From positions 2,046,001 to 2,110,000 of the forward strand of contig NZ_CP060714.1 in NCBI RefSeq assembly GCF_014395975.1: a stretch of DNA of 64,000 bases. The letters run 5' to 3'. This document shows positions 36,585-45,669 of this stretch, piece after piece (position 1 is the stretch's first letter; each line of letters opens with the position of its first letter). A program made the position numbers and the translations under genes. The stretch comes from Diaphorobacter ruginosibacter (GTDB taxonomy: Bacteria; Pseudomonadota; Gammaproteobacteria; Burkholderiales; Burkholderiaceae_C). The notes below the pieces were generated by a model. It saw nothing but the letters and a program-made list of their open reading frames with translations. It did no database searches and had not been told where the DNA came from.

Positions 36585-37634
36585 TCAGCGCTGCATGCCC
36601 TTGATCGCCTGGGCAGCCTGGCCGACGAGCTCCGGGCCCTTGTAGATCAGGCCGGTATAGATCTGCACCACGTCGGCGCCCGCGCGGATCTTGCTGACCG
36701 CGTCCGCCGCGCTCAGGATGCCGCCGACGCCGATGATCGGGTAGCTGCTGCCGAGGTCTGCGCGCAGTTGCTGGATGACGCGGTTGCTCGCCTCGAGCAC
36801 GGGCGCGCCGCTCAGGCCGCCGGTTTCGTCGGCATGCGGCAGGCCCTTGACGGCATCGCGGCCGATGGTGGTGTTGGTGGCGATCACGCCGTCCATTCCA
36901 TGGCGCTGCAGCGTTGCCGCAATCAGGCGAACCTGTGCCTCGTCGAGATCCGGGGCGATCTTCACGAAGATCGGCACGCGGCGGCCGTGGGCGCGCGCGA
37001 GCGTTTCGCGATGCTCGGCAACGGCAGAGAGCAGTGCGTCGAGCGCCTCGTCGCTTTGCAGCGCGCGCAGGTTCTTGGTGTTGGGCGAGCTGATGTTGAC
37101 CGTCACGTAGTCGGCATGGGGGTACACGCCCTCCAGGCAGATCAGGTAGTCGCTGGTCGCGTCCTCGATGGGCGTGGCGGCATTCTTGCCGATGTTCAGG
37201 CCCAGCAGCATCGGCTTGCCCTGTGCGCGTGTCTGCGAGAGCTTGACGTTGCGGATGAAGGCATCGAGGCCTTCGTTGTTGAAACCCAGGCGATTGATCA
37301 GGGCATGGGCCGCCGGCAGGCGAAACATGCGCGGCTTGGGATTGCCGGGCTGGGCCTTGGGCGTGACCGTGCCGACCTCGACAAAGCCGAATCCCATGGC
37401 CGCCAGGCCGTCGATCACACGGGCGTTCTTGTCCAGGCCCGCGGCCATGCCCACCCGATTGGGGAAATTGAGACCGGCGAGCCGGACCGGGTCGTTCACC
37501 GTCTGGTGGCACCAGGCCCATTGCAGCGGCGTGCGCTGGCCGCGGGCGAGCAGGTCCATGGTGAGCTCATGGGCCTTTTCCGGGTCCATGTTGAAGAGAA
37601 TTGGGCGAGCGAAAGCGTAGGGTAGGAGAGACAT
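36585..37634 (-). CDS. pyrD: Dihydroorotate dehydrogenase, class 2 (quinone)
   Basis: Encodes 349 residues. It oxidises dihydroorotate to orotate in pyrimidine synthesis and passes electrons to ubiquinone at the inner membrane. The class 2 N-terminal helix is present (MSLLPYAFARPILFNMDPEKAHELTM), then the FMN barrel: NRVGMAAGLDKN, GFVEVGTVTPKAQPGNPKPR, NISSPNT with the catalytic serine, FVKIAPDL, IATNTT and IGVGGI. Start at 37634 fits the family; the frame runs on upstream without similarity. Divergent from rpiA with only 35 bp between. Confidence 0.97.
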   Translation of the reverse strand: MSLLPYAFARPILFNMDPEKAHELTMDLLARGQRTPLQWAWCHQTVNDPVRLAGLNFPNRVGMAAGLDKNARVIDGLAAMGFGFVEVGTVTPKAQPGNPKPRMFRLPAAHALINRLGFNNEGLDAFIRNVKLSQTRAQGKPMLLGLNIGKNAATPIEDATSDYLICLEGVYPHADYVTVNISSPNTKNLRALQSDEALDALLSAVAEHRETLARAHGRRVPIFVKIAPDLDEAQVRLIAATLQRHGMDGVIATNTTIGRDAVKGLPHADETGGLSGAPVLEASNRVIQQLRADLGSSYPIIGVGGILSAADAVSKIRAGADVVQIYTGLIYKGPELVGQAAQAIKGMQR

Positions 37635-37669
37635 GGGGATAATTCGAGGTTCAACCACGATTTTCGCCC

Positions 37670-38359
37670 ATGACGACAAGCAATTCACTTTCTCAGGATC
37701 AACTCAAGACTTTGGTAGGCCAGGCCGCGCTGCAATATGTGGTGCCGGGCGAGATCGTGGGCGTGGGAACAGGGTCCACCGTCAACAAGTTCATCGATGC
37801 CCTGGCGACCATGAAGGACAGCATCCGCGGCGCGGTTTCGAGCTCGGTGGCAAGCACCGAGCGCCTGCGTGCGCTCGGCATCACGGTGTTCGATGCCAAT
37901 GAGGTGGAGTCGCTGTCCGTCTACATCGACGGTGCCGATGAGATCGACGGCAAGGGCTTCATGGTCAAGGGCGGCGGCGCCGCGCTCACACGCGAGAAGA
38001 TCGTTGCCGCGCTGGCACGGCGCTTCGTCTGCATTGCCGATGAGTCCAAGCTGGTCGATGTGCTTGGCCAGTTCCCGCTGCCGGTGGAGGTCATTCCGAT
38101 GGCGGCCGCCCAGATCCAGCGCCGCTTCGAGGCCATGGGAGGCCAGGCCACCCTTCGCCAGAAGGACGGCCTGCCGCTCGTGACCGACAACGGCCAGCAC
38201 ATCCTCGACGTGCGCGGCCTTGCGATCCGCGATCCGCTCGCATTCGAAAGCAGCGTGAATCAATGGCCCGGCGTGATCACGGTAGGCGTGTTTGCACACC
38301 AGAAGGCCAGCCTGTGCCTGCTGGGCACCGCCCAGGGCGTGCGTACTCTGGAGTTCTGA
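37670..38359 (+). CDS. rpiA: Ribose-5-phosphate isomerase A
   Basis: Encodes 229 residues. It interconverts ribose 5-phosphate and ribulose 5-phosphate. Motifs are GVGTGSTVNKFIDAL (phosphate loop), SSVASTERLRALGI, YIDGADEID and KGGGAALTREKIVA with the catalytic Asp, Glu and Lys residues. It is divergent from pyrD; the two promoters must share or overlap within 35 bp. No strong ribosome site is visible upstream of the ATG. Confidence 0.97.
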   Translation: MTTSNSLSQDQLKTLVGQAALQYVVPGEIVGVGTGSTVNKFIDALATMKDSIRGAVSSSVASTERLRALGITVFDANEVESLSVYIDGADEIDGKGFMVKGGGAALTREKIVAALARRFVCIADESKLVDVLGQFPLPVEVIPMAAAQIQRRFEAMGGQATLRQKDGLPLVTDNGQHILDVRGLAIRDPLAFESSVNQWPGVITVGVFAHQKASLCLLGTAQGVRTLEF

Positions 38360-38374
38360 ACAGGCAGTGCGATG

Positions 38375-39064
38375 TCAGAAGACGATGCCGGCCGGATTGG
38401 TCGGTGTCGGGCCTGCCGGTGCCACGGTGTCGGCAGCAGGGGCCGCAGGGGCGGGCGCCTGGCGGGTTCTCGGAGCCAGTCTCTCTGTTGTCTGCTCGGT
38501 CTGCTCCGGAGCTGGAGCCGCCTTGGCGGTGGCCAGCGGTGAGGCGGGTGGGCGGCGATAGCTGGATGGCAGCTGCGACTTCCTGGGATAGCCCGCAGCA
38601 TCGAGATACTGGGTCCACTCCACATCGGAGAAGCCATTGAGGCGCTGGCTGCCGATGGTGCCGAACGGCAGGCTGGCGGCCCCCGAGAGGTTTTTCAGCG
38701 ACTCGATGGATTCATTGTTGTCCACGGTCTTTTCCGTGAACGGAATGCCGCGCGATACCAGCAGGTTGCGCGCGGCGATGCAGGGGTCGCACTCCTTGGC
38801 CGAATACAGCGTGACGGGATATTTGTTGACCACCTGCTGCAGGCCGTAGGGAAGGCCCGACTCCGATGTGCCGGGCGCGTCCATGCCGCTTTTCGATTTC
38901 ATCGTGGCATTGCCCGAGGCGGGGGGCTGGTCGGAAAAGGTGACCTTCCCGTCGGGCCCCACGCTGCGGTAGATCTGCTGTGCGTGCGAGGCAGCGGGCA
39001 GCAGCGAAGACGCGGCGCCCAGTGAAGTCAAGGTGATCAGGAACAGGTTTCCCAGACGGCTCAT
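38375..39064 (-). CDS. Exported DUF4124/glutaredoxin-like protein
   Basis: Encodes 229 residues: a signal peptide (to about residue 28, ASHAQ), a DUF4124 unit (IYRSVGPDGKVTFSDQPP), a glutaredoxin-fold segment with a CDPC redox pair (TLYSAKECDPCIAARNLL, around residues 85-102) and TVDNNESIESLKNLSG, and a Pro/Ala/Gln-rich tail. It is expected to be periplasmic and to act in thiol-disulfide exchange; the partner is unknown. Convergent with rpiA, 15 bp away. Confidence 0.85.
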   Translation of the reverse strand: MSRLGNLFLITLTSLGAASSLLPAASHAQQIYRSVGPDGKVTFSDQPPASGNATMKSKSGMDAPGTSESGLPYGLQQVVNKYPVTLYSAKECDPCIAARNLLVSRGIPFTEKTVDNNESIESLKNLSGAASLPFGTIGSQRLNGFSDVEWTQYLDAAGYPRKSQLPSSYRRPPASPLATAKAAPAPEQTEQTTERLAPRTRQAPAPAAPAADTVAPAGPTPTNPAGIVF

Positions 39065-39160
39065 TGCAATTTCCCCTCTTTGTGCTTTGAATGTCGATCT
39101 GCCGATTCTGACCGATCCCGGCAGGGCTGCCGGGACGCTTCGGATTCCCGTCCTGCCGAT

Positions 39161-41209
39161 TCAGTTGGCCATGCCCTGGTGGCGCAGCAGCGCATCCAGT
39201 TGCGGCTCGCGACCGCGGAAAGCCTTGAACGACTCCATGGCCGGGCGTGCCCCGCCAGCTTCCAGGATGGCTTCGCGATATTTGCGGCCTGTTTCCGGGT
39301 TCGGCGAGCCATCAGGCAGCACGCTTTCCTCGAAGGCTGCGTACGCATCGGCAGACAGCACCTCGGCCCACTTGTAGCTGTAGTAGCCTGCCGCGTAGCC
39401 GCCAGCGAAGATGTGGCTGAAGGTGTGCGCCATGCGGTTGTAGGCGGTCGAGGGCAGCACGGCCACTTCCGCGCGCACCTTCTGCAGCACGGGCATGATG
39501 GCTTCCTTCGGGTCGTGTTCCGTGTGCAGCAGCATGTCGAACAGTGCGAACTCGATCTGGCGCAGCGTCTGCATGCCGGACTGGAAGTTCTTCGCGGCGA
39601 TCATCTTGTCGTAGAGCGCGCGCGGCAGCGGCTCGCCGGTGTCGACATGGGCGGTCATGTGCTTGAGCACATCCCACTCCCAGCAGAAGTTCTCCATGAA
39701 CTGGCTGGGCAGTTCGACAGCATCCCATTCCACGCCGGAAATGCCAGCCACGTCGCGCTCGTTCACCTGCGTGAGCATGTGATGCAGGCCGTGGCCGGTT
39801 TCGTGGAAGAGGGTGATCACGTCGTCGTGCGTGAGCAGCGCAGGCTTGCCTTCGACGCCGGCCGCGAAGTTGCACACCAGGTGCGCGACAGGTGTCTGCA
39901 GCGTATGTGTGTCGGGGCGCATCCAGCGGGTGCGCACGTCGTCCATCCAGGCTCCGCCGCGCTTGCCCTTGCGGGCCGGTGTGTCGAGGTAGAACTGCCC
40001 GACGAGCACGGGGCCCTGCGGGCTCTGGCGCTCGATGCGGTAGAACTCCACGGCCGAGTTCCATACGGGGGCGGAGTCCTTGCGGATGGAGACCTCGAAC
40101 AAGGTCTCGACGATCTTGAACAGGCCGGCAAGCACCTTGGGTGCCGGGAAATACTGCTTCACTTCCTGCTCGCTGAAGGCATAGCGTGCTTCCTTCAGCT
40201 TCTCGGAGATGAAGGGCCAGTCCCAGGGCTGCGGGTCGGCGATGCCGAGTTCGTCCGCGGCAAAGGTGCGCAGGTCTGCCACGTCCTTCGCGCCGTAAGG
40301 CTTGGCGCGCTGGGCCAGGTCGCGCAGGAAGTCGACGACCTGCGCCGGGCTGTTCGCCATCTTGGGCACGAGCGAGACCTCGCCGAAGTTCGCGTAGCCC
40401 AGCAGCTGTGCCTCTTCCTTGCGCAGCGCCAGAATCTCCTGCATGTTGGCGGAGTTGTCGAACTTCCTGGCATCGCCTTCGGCCTGGTCAGAGGCGCGGG
40501 TGACATAGGCGCGGTAGAGCGTTTCGCGCAGCGCGCTGCTTTTGGCGAACTGCATCACAGGCAGGTAGCAGGGCAGCTTGAGCGTGAGCTTGTATCCCGG
40601 TTGGCCATCGGCTTCGGCGGCTGCACGCGCGGCCTGCAGGATGTCCTCCGGCACGCCGTCGAGCTCATCGGCCGATGCGTAGTAGGCGAAGGCATCGGTG
40701 GCATCGAGCGCGTTCTCGCTGAACTTCTGGCTGAGCTCGGCCATGCGCTCCTGGATCTTGGCAAAGCGCTCCTTGTCCGCGCCCTGCAGCTCGGCGCCTG
40801 AGAGCACGAAGCCGCGCATCGCGTGATCCCAGGCGGCGCGCTGCTCCTTGTTGAGCGTGGCGGTGTCGATGGCCTTGTACTTCGCGTACAGGCGCTCGTC
40901 CGCGCCCAGCCGGGTCCAGAACTCGGTGACCTTGGGCAGGGCCTCGTTGTAGGCGGCGCGCAGTTCGGGCGTGTCCGCCACGCTGTTGAGATGGTTCACG
41001 GCGGCCCAGGCGGTTCCCAGCTTTTCGGTCGCCACGTCCAGCACCGACGAGATGTCGTTCCAGCGCGAGGGAAAGGCGGGCTGGGTGACGGTTTCCAGCG
41101 CCTCGCCTGCGCGTGCGATCAGGGTGTCGATGGCCGGCCCCACGTCCGCAGGCTGGATGCGGTCGAAAGGAGGCAGGTCGTAGCTGTCAAGAAGTGGATT
41201 GCTGCTCAT
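39161..41209 (-). CDS. prlC: Oligopeptidase A (M3 metallopeptidase)
   Basis: Encodes 682 residues, the usual length for this cytosolic zinc oligopeptidase that clears short and signal peptides. The M3 motif FHETGHGLHH (HETGH at 469-473) has the two zinc histidines and catalytic glutamate; a further glutamate follows in GVEWDAVELPSQFMENF, and the tyrosine/His substrate region is in FAGGYAAGYYSYKWAEV. It is one of two minus-strand housekeeping genes following folD (gap 146 bp). Confidence 0.95.
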   Translation of the reverse strand: MSSNPLLDSYDLPPFDRIQPADVGPAIDTLIARAGEALETVTQPAFPSRWNDISSVLDVATEKLGTAWAAVNHLNSVADTPELRAAYNEALPKVTEFWTRLGADERLYAKYKAIDTATLNKEQRAAWDHAMRGFVLSGAELQGADKERFAKIQERMAELSQKFSENALDATDAFAYYASADELDGVPEDILQAARAAAEADGQPGYKLTLKLPCYLPVMQFAKSSALRETLYRAYVTRASDQAEGDARKFDNSANMQEILALRKEEAQLLGYANFGEVSLVPKMANSPAQVVDFLRDLAQRAKPYGAKDVADLRTFAADELGIADPQPWDWPFISEKLKEARYAFSEQEVKQYFPAPKVLAGLFKIVETLFEVSIRKDSAPVWNSAVEFYRIERQSPQGPVLVGQFYLDTPARKGKRGGAWMDDVRTRWMRPDTHTLQTPVAHLVCNFAAGVEGKPALLTHDDVITLFHETGHGLHHMLTQVNERDVAGISGVEWDAVELPSQFMENFCWEWDVLKHMTAHVDTGEPLPRALYDKMIAAKNFQSGMQTLRQIEFALFDMLLHTEHDPKEAIMPVLQKVRAEVAVLPSTAYNRMAHTFSHIFAGGYAAGYYSYKWAEVLSADAYAAFEESVLPDGSPNPETGRKYREAILEAGGARPAMESFKAFRGREPQLDALLRHQGMAN

Positions 41210-41355
41210 GCTGGAGTACTTGCTGCCAAAGTCCGTGAAATCAAGCGCTTTGGCGATCTGTTGTTGGCGGGGTCTCGATCAACGAATGCGTGTGGGGATG
41301 CCAGCATGCGGACATGCGGGAGGCTCCCGCAGCCGCCGAGGACGCGAATGCGCCC

Positions 41356-42216
41356 TCAGGCGTTTGCCGCTCTTTCGGCGGACTCCATCGTGTTGACCAG
41401 AAGCATGGTAATCGTCATGGGGCCGACACCGCCGGGAACGGGGGTAATCCAGCCCGCCACCTGCCGCACGCCTTCGTAATCGACGTCGCCGCAGAGCTTG
41501 CCGTCGTCATCACGGTTCATGCCTACGTCGATCACCACCGCGCCGGGCTTGACCATGTCGCGGGTCAGCACGTTGCGCTTGCCGACGGCGGCGACCACCA
41601 CGTCGGCCTGGCGTGTCATCGCACCCAGGTCGGCCGTGCCGCTGTGCGTGATGGTGACGGTGGCATTCGCGGCCAGCAGCATCATGGCCATGGGCTTGCC
41701 GACGATGTTGGAGCGGCCGATCACGACGGCGTGCTTGCCCCGCAGGTCCTTCATGCCGATGGATTCGAGCATCCTCATGCAGCCGTAGGGCGTGCAGGCC
41801 TTGAAGCCGACCTCGCCGACCATCAGCGCGCCGGCGCTGGCCACGTGGAAGCCGTCGACGTCCTTGGCGGGCGAGATGGTTTCGATGACCTTGTGGTCGT
41901 CGATGTGCTTGGGCAGCGGCAGCTGCACGAGGATGCCGTGGATGGTGGGGTCGTTGTTCAGTGCCTCGACACGGGCCAGCAGCTCGGCCTCGGTCATGGC
42001 GGCGTCGTACTTCTCCAGCACGGAATGAAAGCCCGCTTCCTCGCACGCCTTGACCTTGTTGCGCACATAGACCTGCGAGGCCTGGTTGTCGCCGACCAGG
42101 ATCACGGCCAGACCCGGGGTGATGCCGGATTTCGCCTTCAGCGCGGCGGCGCGGGCGGCGACTTCGGTGCGGAGTTGGGCGGAGAGGGCCTTGCCGTCGA
42201 TGATTTGGGCTGTCAT
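41356..42216 (-). CDS. folD: Bifunctional methylenetetrahydrofolate dehydrogenase/cyclohydrolase
   Basis: Encodes 286 residues. It interconverts 5,10-methylene- and 10-formyl-tetrahydrofolate with NADP. Family marks: GLAVILVGDNQASQVYVRNKVKACEEAGFHS with the YxxxK catalytic pair, GILVQLPLPKHID, the Rossmann motif VVIGRSNIVGKPMAMMLL, ITHSGT, and PGGVGPMTITMLL. The start at 42216 matches the family N-terminus. Nothing odd was seen. Confidence 0.97.
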   Translation of the reverse strand: MTAQIIDGKALSAQLRTEVAARAAALKAKSGITPGLAVILVGDNQASQVYVRNKVKACEEAGFHSVLEKYDAAMTEAELLARVEALNNDPTIHGILVQLPLPKHIDDHKVIETISPAKDVDGFHVASAGALMVGEVGFKACTPYGCMRMLESIGMKDLRGKHAVVIGRSNIVGKPMAMMLLAANATVTITHSGTADLGAMTRQADVVVAAVGKRNVLTRDMVKPGAVVIDVGMNRDDDGKLCGDVDYEGVRQVAGWITPVPGGVGPMTITMLLVNTMESAERAANA

Positions 42217-42324
42217 GGTGCGAGAGGGAAACGAAGGAAATCGAAAATGCGCGATGTGCGCTCGTACAAATGAAAAAGCTGCCGCGCTGTGGGGGACGCA
42301 GGCAGCTCTTGGCGAAATGCGGGA

Positions 42325-42948
42325 TCAGGCCTTGGCGGTGGGGCCGAGTGCGATCTTGAGCAGGTCGGCCACGGTGTTGGCGTTCAGTTTTTCCATGATG
42401 TTGGCCCGGTGGGCCTCCACGGTCTTGATGCTGATGCCGAGGTCGTCCGCGATCTGCTTGTTCAGGCGGCCCGCGACGATGCGCTCGAGCACCTGCGATT
42501 CGCGGCCGGTGAGCTTGGAGAGCAGTGCATCGCGGCTGGCGGCCTGCTGGTGGCCGGTGAAGGCCTCGCGGGCATGGTCGAGCATGCGTTCGACCAGCGG
42601 TACCAGTTCGTCCTCGTTGAAGGGCTTCTGGATGAAGTCGAGCGCACCCTTCTTCATGGTGTTCACGGCCATGGGCACGTCGCCGTGGCCGGTGATGAAC
42701 ACGATGGGGAGCGGGGAATTGCGCTCGATCAGGCGATCCTGCAACTCCAGGCCGGTCATGCCGCCCATGCGGATGTCGACGATCAGGCAGGCCACTTCGC
42801 GAGGGTCGTAGCGCGCCAGGAATGATTCGGCCGAATCAAAGCAACGCACGCGGTAGTCCTTGCCTTCCAGCAACCATTGCAGAGAATCACGTACCGCTTC
42901 GTCGTCATCGACGACATAGATCGTGCCTTTTTTCGGGATCAAACTCAT
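42325..42948 (-). CDS. FixJ/NarL-type response regulator
   Basis: Encodes 207 residues. Receiver domain with acidic pocket DDD (14-16), phospho-acceptor D58 in LIVDIRMGGM, TGH and the KPF lysine; C-terminal LuxR-type helix-turn-helix (LTGRESQVLERIVAGRLNKQIADDLGISIKTVEAHRANIMEKL). Its start overlaps the kinase stop by 4 bp, so the pair is made together. The FixJ layout with the PAS kinase recalls redox, oxygen or C4-dicarboxylate sensing. Divergent position suggests a link to aceE expression, which is inference. Confidence 0.94.
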   Translation of the reverse strand: MSLIPKKGTIYVVDDDEAVRDSLQWLLEGKDYRVRCFDSAESFLARYDPREVACLIVDIRMGGMTGLELQDRLIERNSPLPIVFITGHGDVPMAVNTMKKGALDFIQKPFNEDELVPLVERMLDHAREAFTGHQQAASRDALLSKLTGRESQVLERIVAGRLNKQIADDLGISIKTVEAHRANIMEKLNANTVADLLKIALGPTAKA

Positions 42949-45491
42949 TCGATAGTCCTTGGCTTGGGCGTTGCTACAGATTCAGTAGTGGCATTCGCCG
43001 CGGTCTTCAGCGGCAGCCAGAAAGAGAACCGGCACCCGGTCACTTCAGTTCCATTGTAGATGTTCTCGGCATGCATTCTCCCGTGATGGGACTCGACAAT
43101 GCTGCGGCACAGGTTCAGCCCGATGCCCATGCCTTCCTGCTTGGTGGAGAAGAAGGCCTCGAACAGATGGGCCAGCACTTCGGGCGCGAGTCCCTTGCCG
43201 GTGTCCTGGACGGAGAACTCGACCACGCCCTGGCCGTCGATGTGGCGCGGCACCACGCGCAGCTCCACGCTTCTGCGCGCGGTGGGGCGCTGGGCCTGGT
43301 TGATGGACTCCGCTCCGTTCTTCATCAGGTTGATCAGCACCTGCTCGATCAGGATGGTGTCGGCCATCACCTTGGGCAGGCGGGCGGCCACGTAATGGGT
43401 CAGGCGCACGTTGTTGCGGCGCAGCTCGATGTCGGCCAGCTCCACGGCCTCGTTGACGATGTCATGTACGTTGGCGAGCGACTGGTTGGGCTCGCTCTTC
43501 TTGACGAACTGGCGGATGCGCTGAATGATCTGGCCGGCCCGCTGCGCCTGGTGCGCGGTCTTCTGCAGCACGGAGATCAGCATTTCCTCGCTGATCTGCT
43601 TGCTCTCGATGCGCGAGACCATGCCGCTGCAATAGTTGCTGATGGCCGCCAGGGGCTGGTTCAGCTCATGCGCCACGCTCGATGCCATCTCGCCCATGGT
43701 GATCAGGCGACTGACCGATTGCGCGCGCTCGGCCTGGCGGGCAGCCTGTTCCTCGGCAAGGCGGCGCGGCGTGATGTCGGTGGCGATCACCATCTGCGCG
43801 AGGCGCCCGTCCACCCAGTTGAGATAGCGCGAGCGCACCTCGAGCCATTTGCCGAGTTCAGGACGGAAGATTTCAGCGTTTTCCGAGCGGGCACTGGTCA
43901 GCGGGTCGGTGGGCAGGCCCATGAGGCCGTCCTCGTCGTCCACGCTGCTGTGTTCCCTGGCGGGCAGCACGCCGGCCTGTGCGACCAGCTCCAGGTGGCC
44001 GTCGGTCTGCGAGCCGAACCACTGGCGGTAGAGGCGATTGGCGAACAGCAGTTCGGCACTGCCCAGCGGCGCCACGGACACCGATGCATCGAGCGATTCC
44101 AGCACGACGGTGAAGCGTTCGTGGGATGCGGTCAGCTGTTCGCGGATGCGGTTGGGTTCGGTGATGTCGGTCATCGACGTCATCCATCCGGTCTGCTTGC
44201 CCTTGGCGTCGACCAGCGGCGACACATACAGCCGTGCGTCGAAAAGTGAGCCGCTCTTGCGTTTCACGCGGGCCTGGAAGCCGCCTGGAATGCCCTTGCC
44301 CGACAGCTCGTCATTGGTCTTGGCCTGAAAGCTCTCGTGGTCGGAGTCGGGCCAGTAGGAGTAGGGCGGCGTCTGCCCGACCAGCTCGGACTCGCTCCAG
44401 CCCGTCATCTGGCAGAACGCGGCATTCACATAGGTGATGCGGCCCTGCATGTCGACCGCGCGCATGCCGGTCAGGATGGAGTTCTCCATGGCGCGGCGGA
44501 AATTGGTTTCCGACACCAGGGCCTGTTGCGCCTGCAGGCGGCGGCGGGTGTGGCGCCATGTGGCGATCAGCAGCCAGGCAGTCATCGCCGAGAGCGCGCC
44601 GACCAGCCAGAACAGGCCGCTGCCGACCACCCCCAGCGAGGTGCGATAGGCCTGGGCGCGCAGCATCAGGCCGTTGCCGACCGGAGAGACGGGCACTTCG
44701 TATTCGTTGGCTCGATTGTCCTTGGCGATGAAGGCGGTGCGCCGGGGCTGAAGCGGCGTTCCCGCCAGCACGTTGCCGTTGCTGTCGAGCAGGGTGACAC
44801 CGTAGCGGGCCAGGACCTCGGTGGGCGTTCCGTAGCGCAGCAGGCTGTCGATGGAGTATTCGCTGAGTACCACACCCGCGAACTTGCCCTGGGCGGACAG
44901 CGGCACCTGCAACTGCAGCAGGGGCGGGGCTTCGTCCTTGACGCTCAGCGGCTGGGAGTACACCGGCTGCTGCATGTCGCGCGCAAGCAGGTAGGTATCG
45001 GCCGTTTCGCCGGATCGGATCGACTCGCCGATCACCCGCAACTGGCTGCTGGAGACGGTGGGCGCGGCATGGCTTGCACGAATGCGCATGCGCTCGTCGA
45101 TCCAGGTGACGGCCTGCAGTTCCGGATACTGGCTGATCAGCGCCTCGGCGCGGCGGTCGAACTCGGCTCGGTCAAGATCCTGATTGGAAAGATCGCGCGC
45201 GATGCGCATGATCTGTTCCTGGCGTTCAAGAAGCCGCAACCGCACACGCTGTTGCGCATATTCCACATCTCGCTTGAGCGCCTCCTTCTCGCGCTCGACT
45301 TCCTCGGTGCGCAGATACCAGAAAGCAGCAACGATGGCCGCCAGAAACATCAAAACCGCAGCAAGCGGCGCAAGCACGGCAAAGCGATCCTGCCGATGGG
45401 GCGAAAGGCTGCGCCACCAAGTACGCCACCAACGCACTGGGGTTTTCAGTGTCTCGGCTGAGGGTAAAACCGCATTTTGCTGTGCTTGCAT
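42945..45491 (-). CDS. Membrane PAS sensor histidine kinase
   Basis: Encodes 848 residues. A membrane helix lies at about 38-60, a periplasmic sensor region (DctB/CHASE-like) at 61-290, a second helix at about 290-316, then two PAS regions (first NSILTGMRAVDMQGRITYVNAAFCQMTGWSESEL) and a kinase core: H box SSVAHELNQPLAAISNYC (phospho-His H608), N box LINLMKNGAESI, G boxes DTGKGLAPEV and GMGIGLNLCRSIVESHHG. The FixL-like H and G boxes match the adjacent FixJ-type regulator. It is divergent from aceE across a 178-bp AT-rich gap. Confidence 0.93.
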   Translation of the reverse strand: MQAQQNAVLPSAETLKTPVRWWRTWWRSLSPHRQDRFAVLAPLAAVLMFLAAIVAAFWYLRTEEVEREKEALKRDVEYAQQRVRLRLLERQEQIMRIARDLSNQDLDRAEFDRRAEALISQYPELQAVTWIDERMRIRASHAAPTVSSSQLRVIGESIRSGETADTYLLARDMQQPVYSQPLSVKDEAPPLLQLQVPLSAQGKFAGVVLSEYSIDSLLRYGTPTEVLARYGVTLLDSNGNVLAGTPLQPRRTAFIAKDNRANEYEVPVSPVGNGLMLRAQAYRTSLGVVGSGLFWLVGALSAMTAWLLIATWRHTRRRLQAQQALVSETNFRRAMENSILTGMRAVDMQGRITYVNAAFCQMTGWSESELVGQTPPYSYWPDSDHESFQAKTNDELSGKGIPGGFQARVKRKSGSLFDARLYVSPLVDAKGKQTGWMTSMTDITEPNRIREQLTASHERFTVVLESLDASVSVAPLGSAELLFANRLYRQWFGSQTDGHLELVAQAGVLPAREHSSVDDEDGLMGLPTDPLTSARSENAEIFRPELGKWLEVRSRYLNWVDGRLAQMVIATDITPRRLAEEQAARQAERAQSVSRLITMGEMASSVAHELNQPLAAISNYCSGMVSRIESKQISEEMLISVLQKTAHQAQRAGQIIQRIRQFVKKSEPNQSLANVHDIVNEAVELADIELRRNNVRLTHYVAARLPKVMADTILIEQVLINLMKNGAESINQAQRPTARRSVELRVVPRHIDGQGVVEFSVQDTGKGLAPEVLAHLFEAFFSTKQEGMGIGLNLCRSIVESHHGRMHAENIYNGTEVTGCRFSFWLPLKTAANATTESVATPKPRTIE

Positions 45492-45554
45492 GCCCTCAAG
45501 TTTAAAGGCACTTCGAGAGGGATTTCATAGCGAGAAAAAATGTGCGATTGCAAT

Positions 45555-45597
45555 AAAATTTCATATTATAAAAAGTCGTAGCACCATTCGAAATTTT
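45555..45597. promoter_or_regulatory. Inverted repeat between the sensor kinase and aceE
   Basis: AAAATTTC and GAAATTTT, perfect 8-bp arms 27 bp apart, in the AT-rich divergent promoter region of the kinase (start 45491) and aceE (start 45670). Candidate regulator site. Confidence 0.35.
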
Positions 45598-45669
45598 CCT
45601 AAATTTATGAGAAACTCCACGCAAATCAACGGTTCTATTGCGTAAATTTCCCGCTACAGGAGGCATGAC

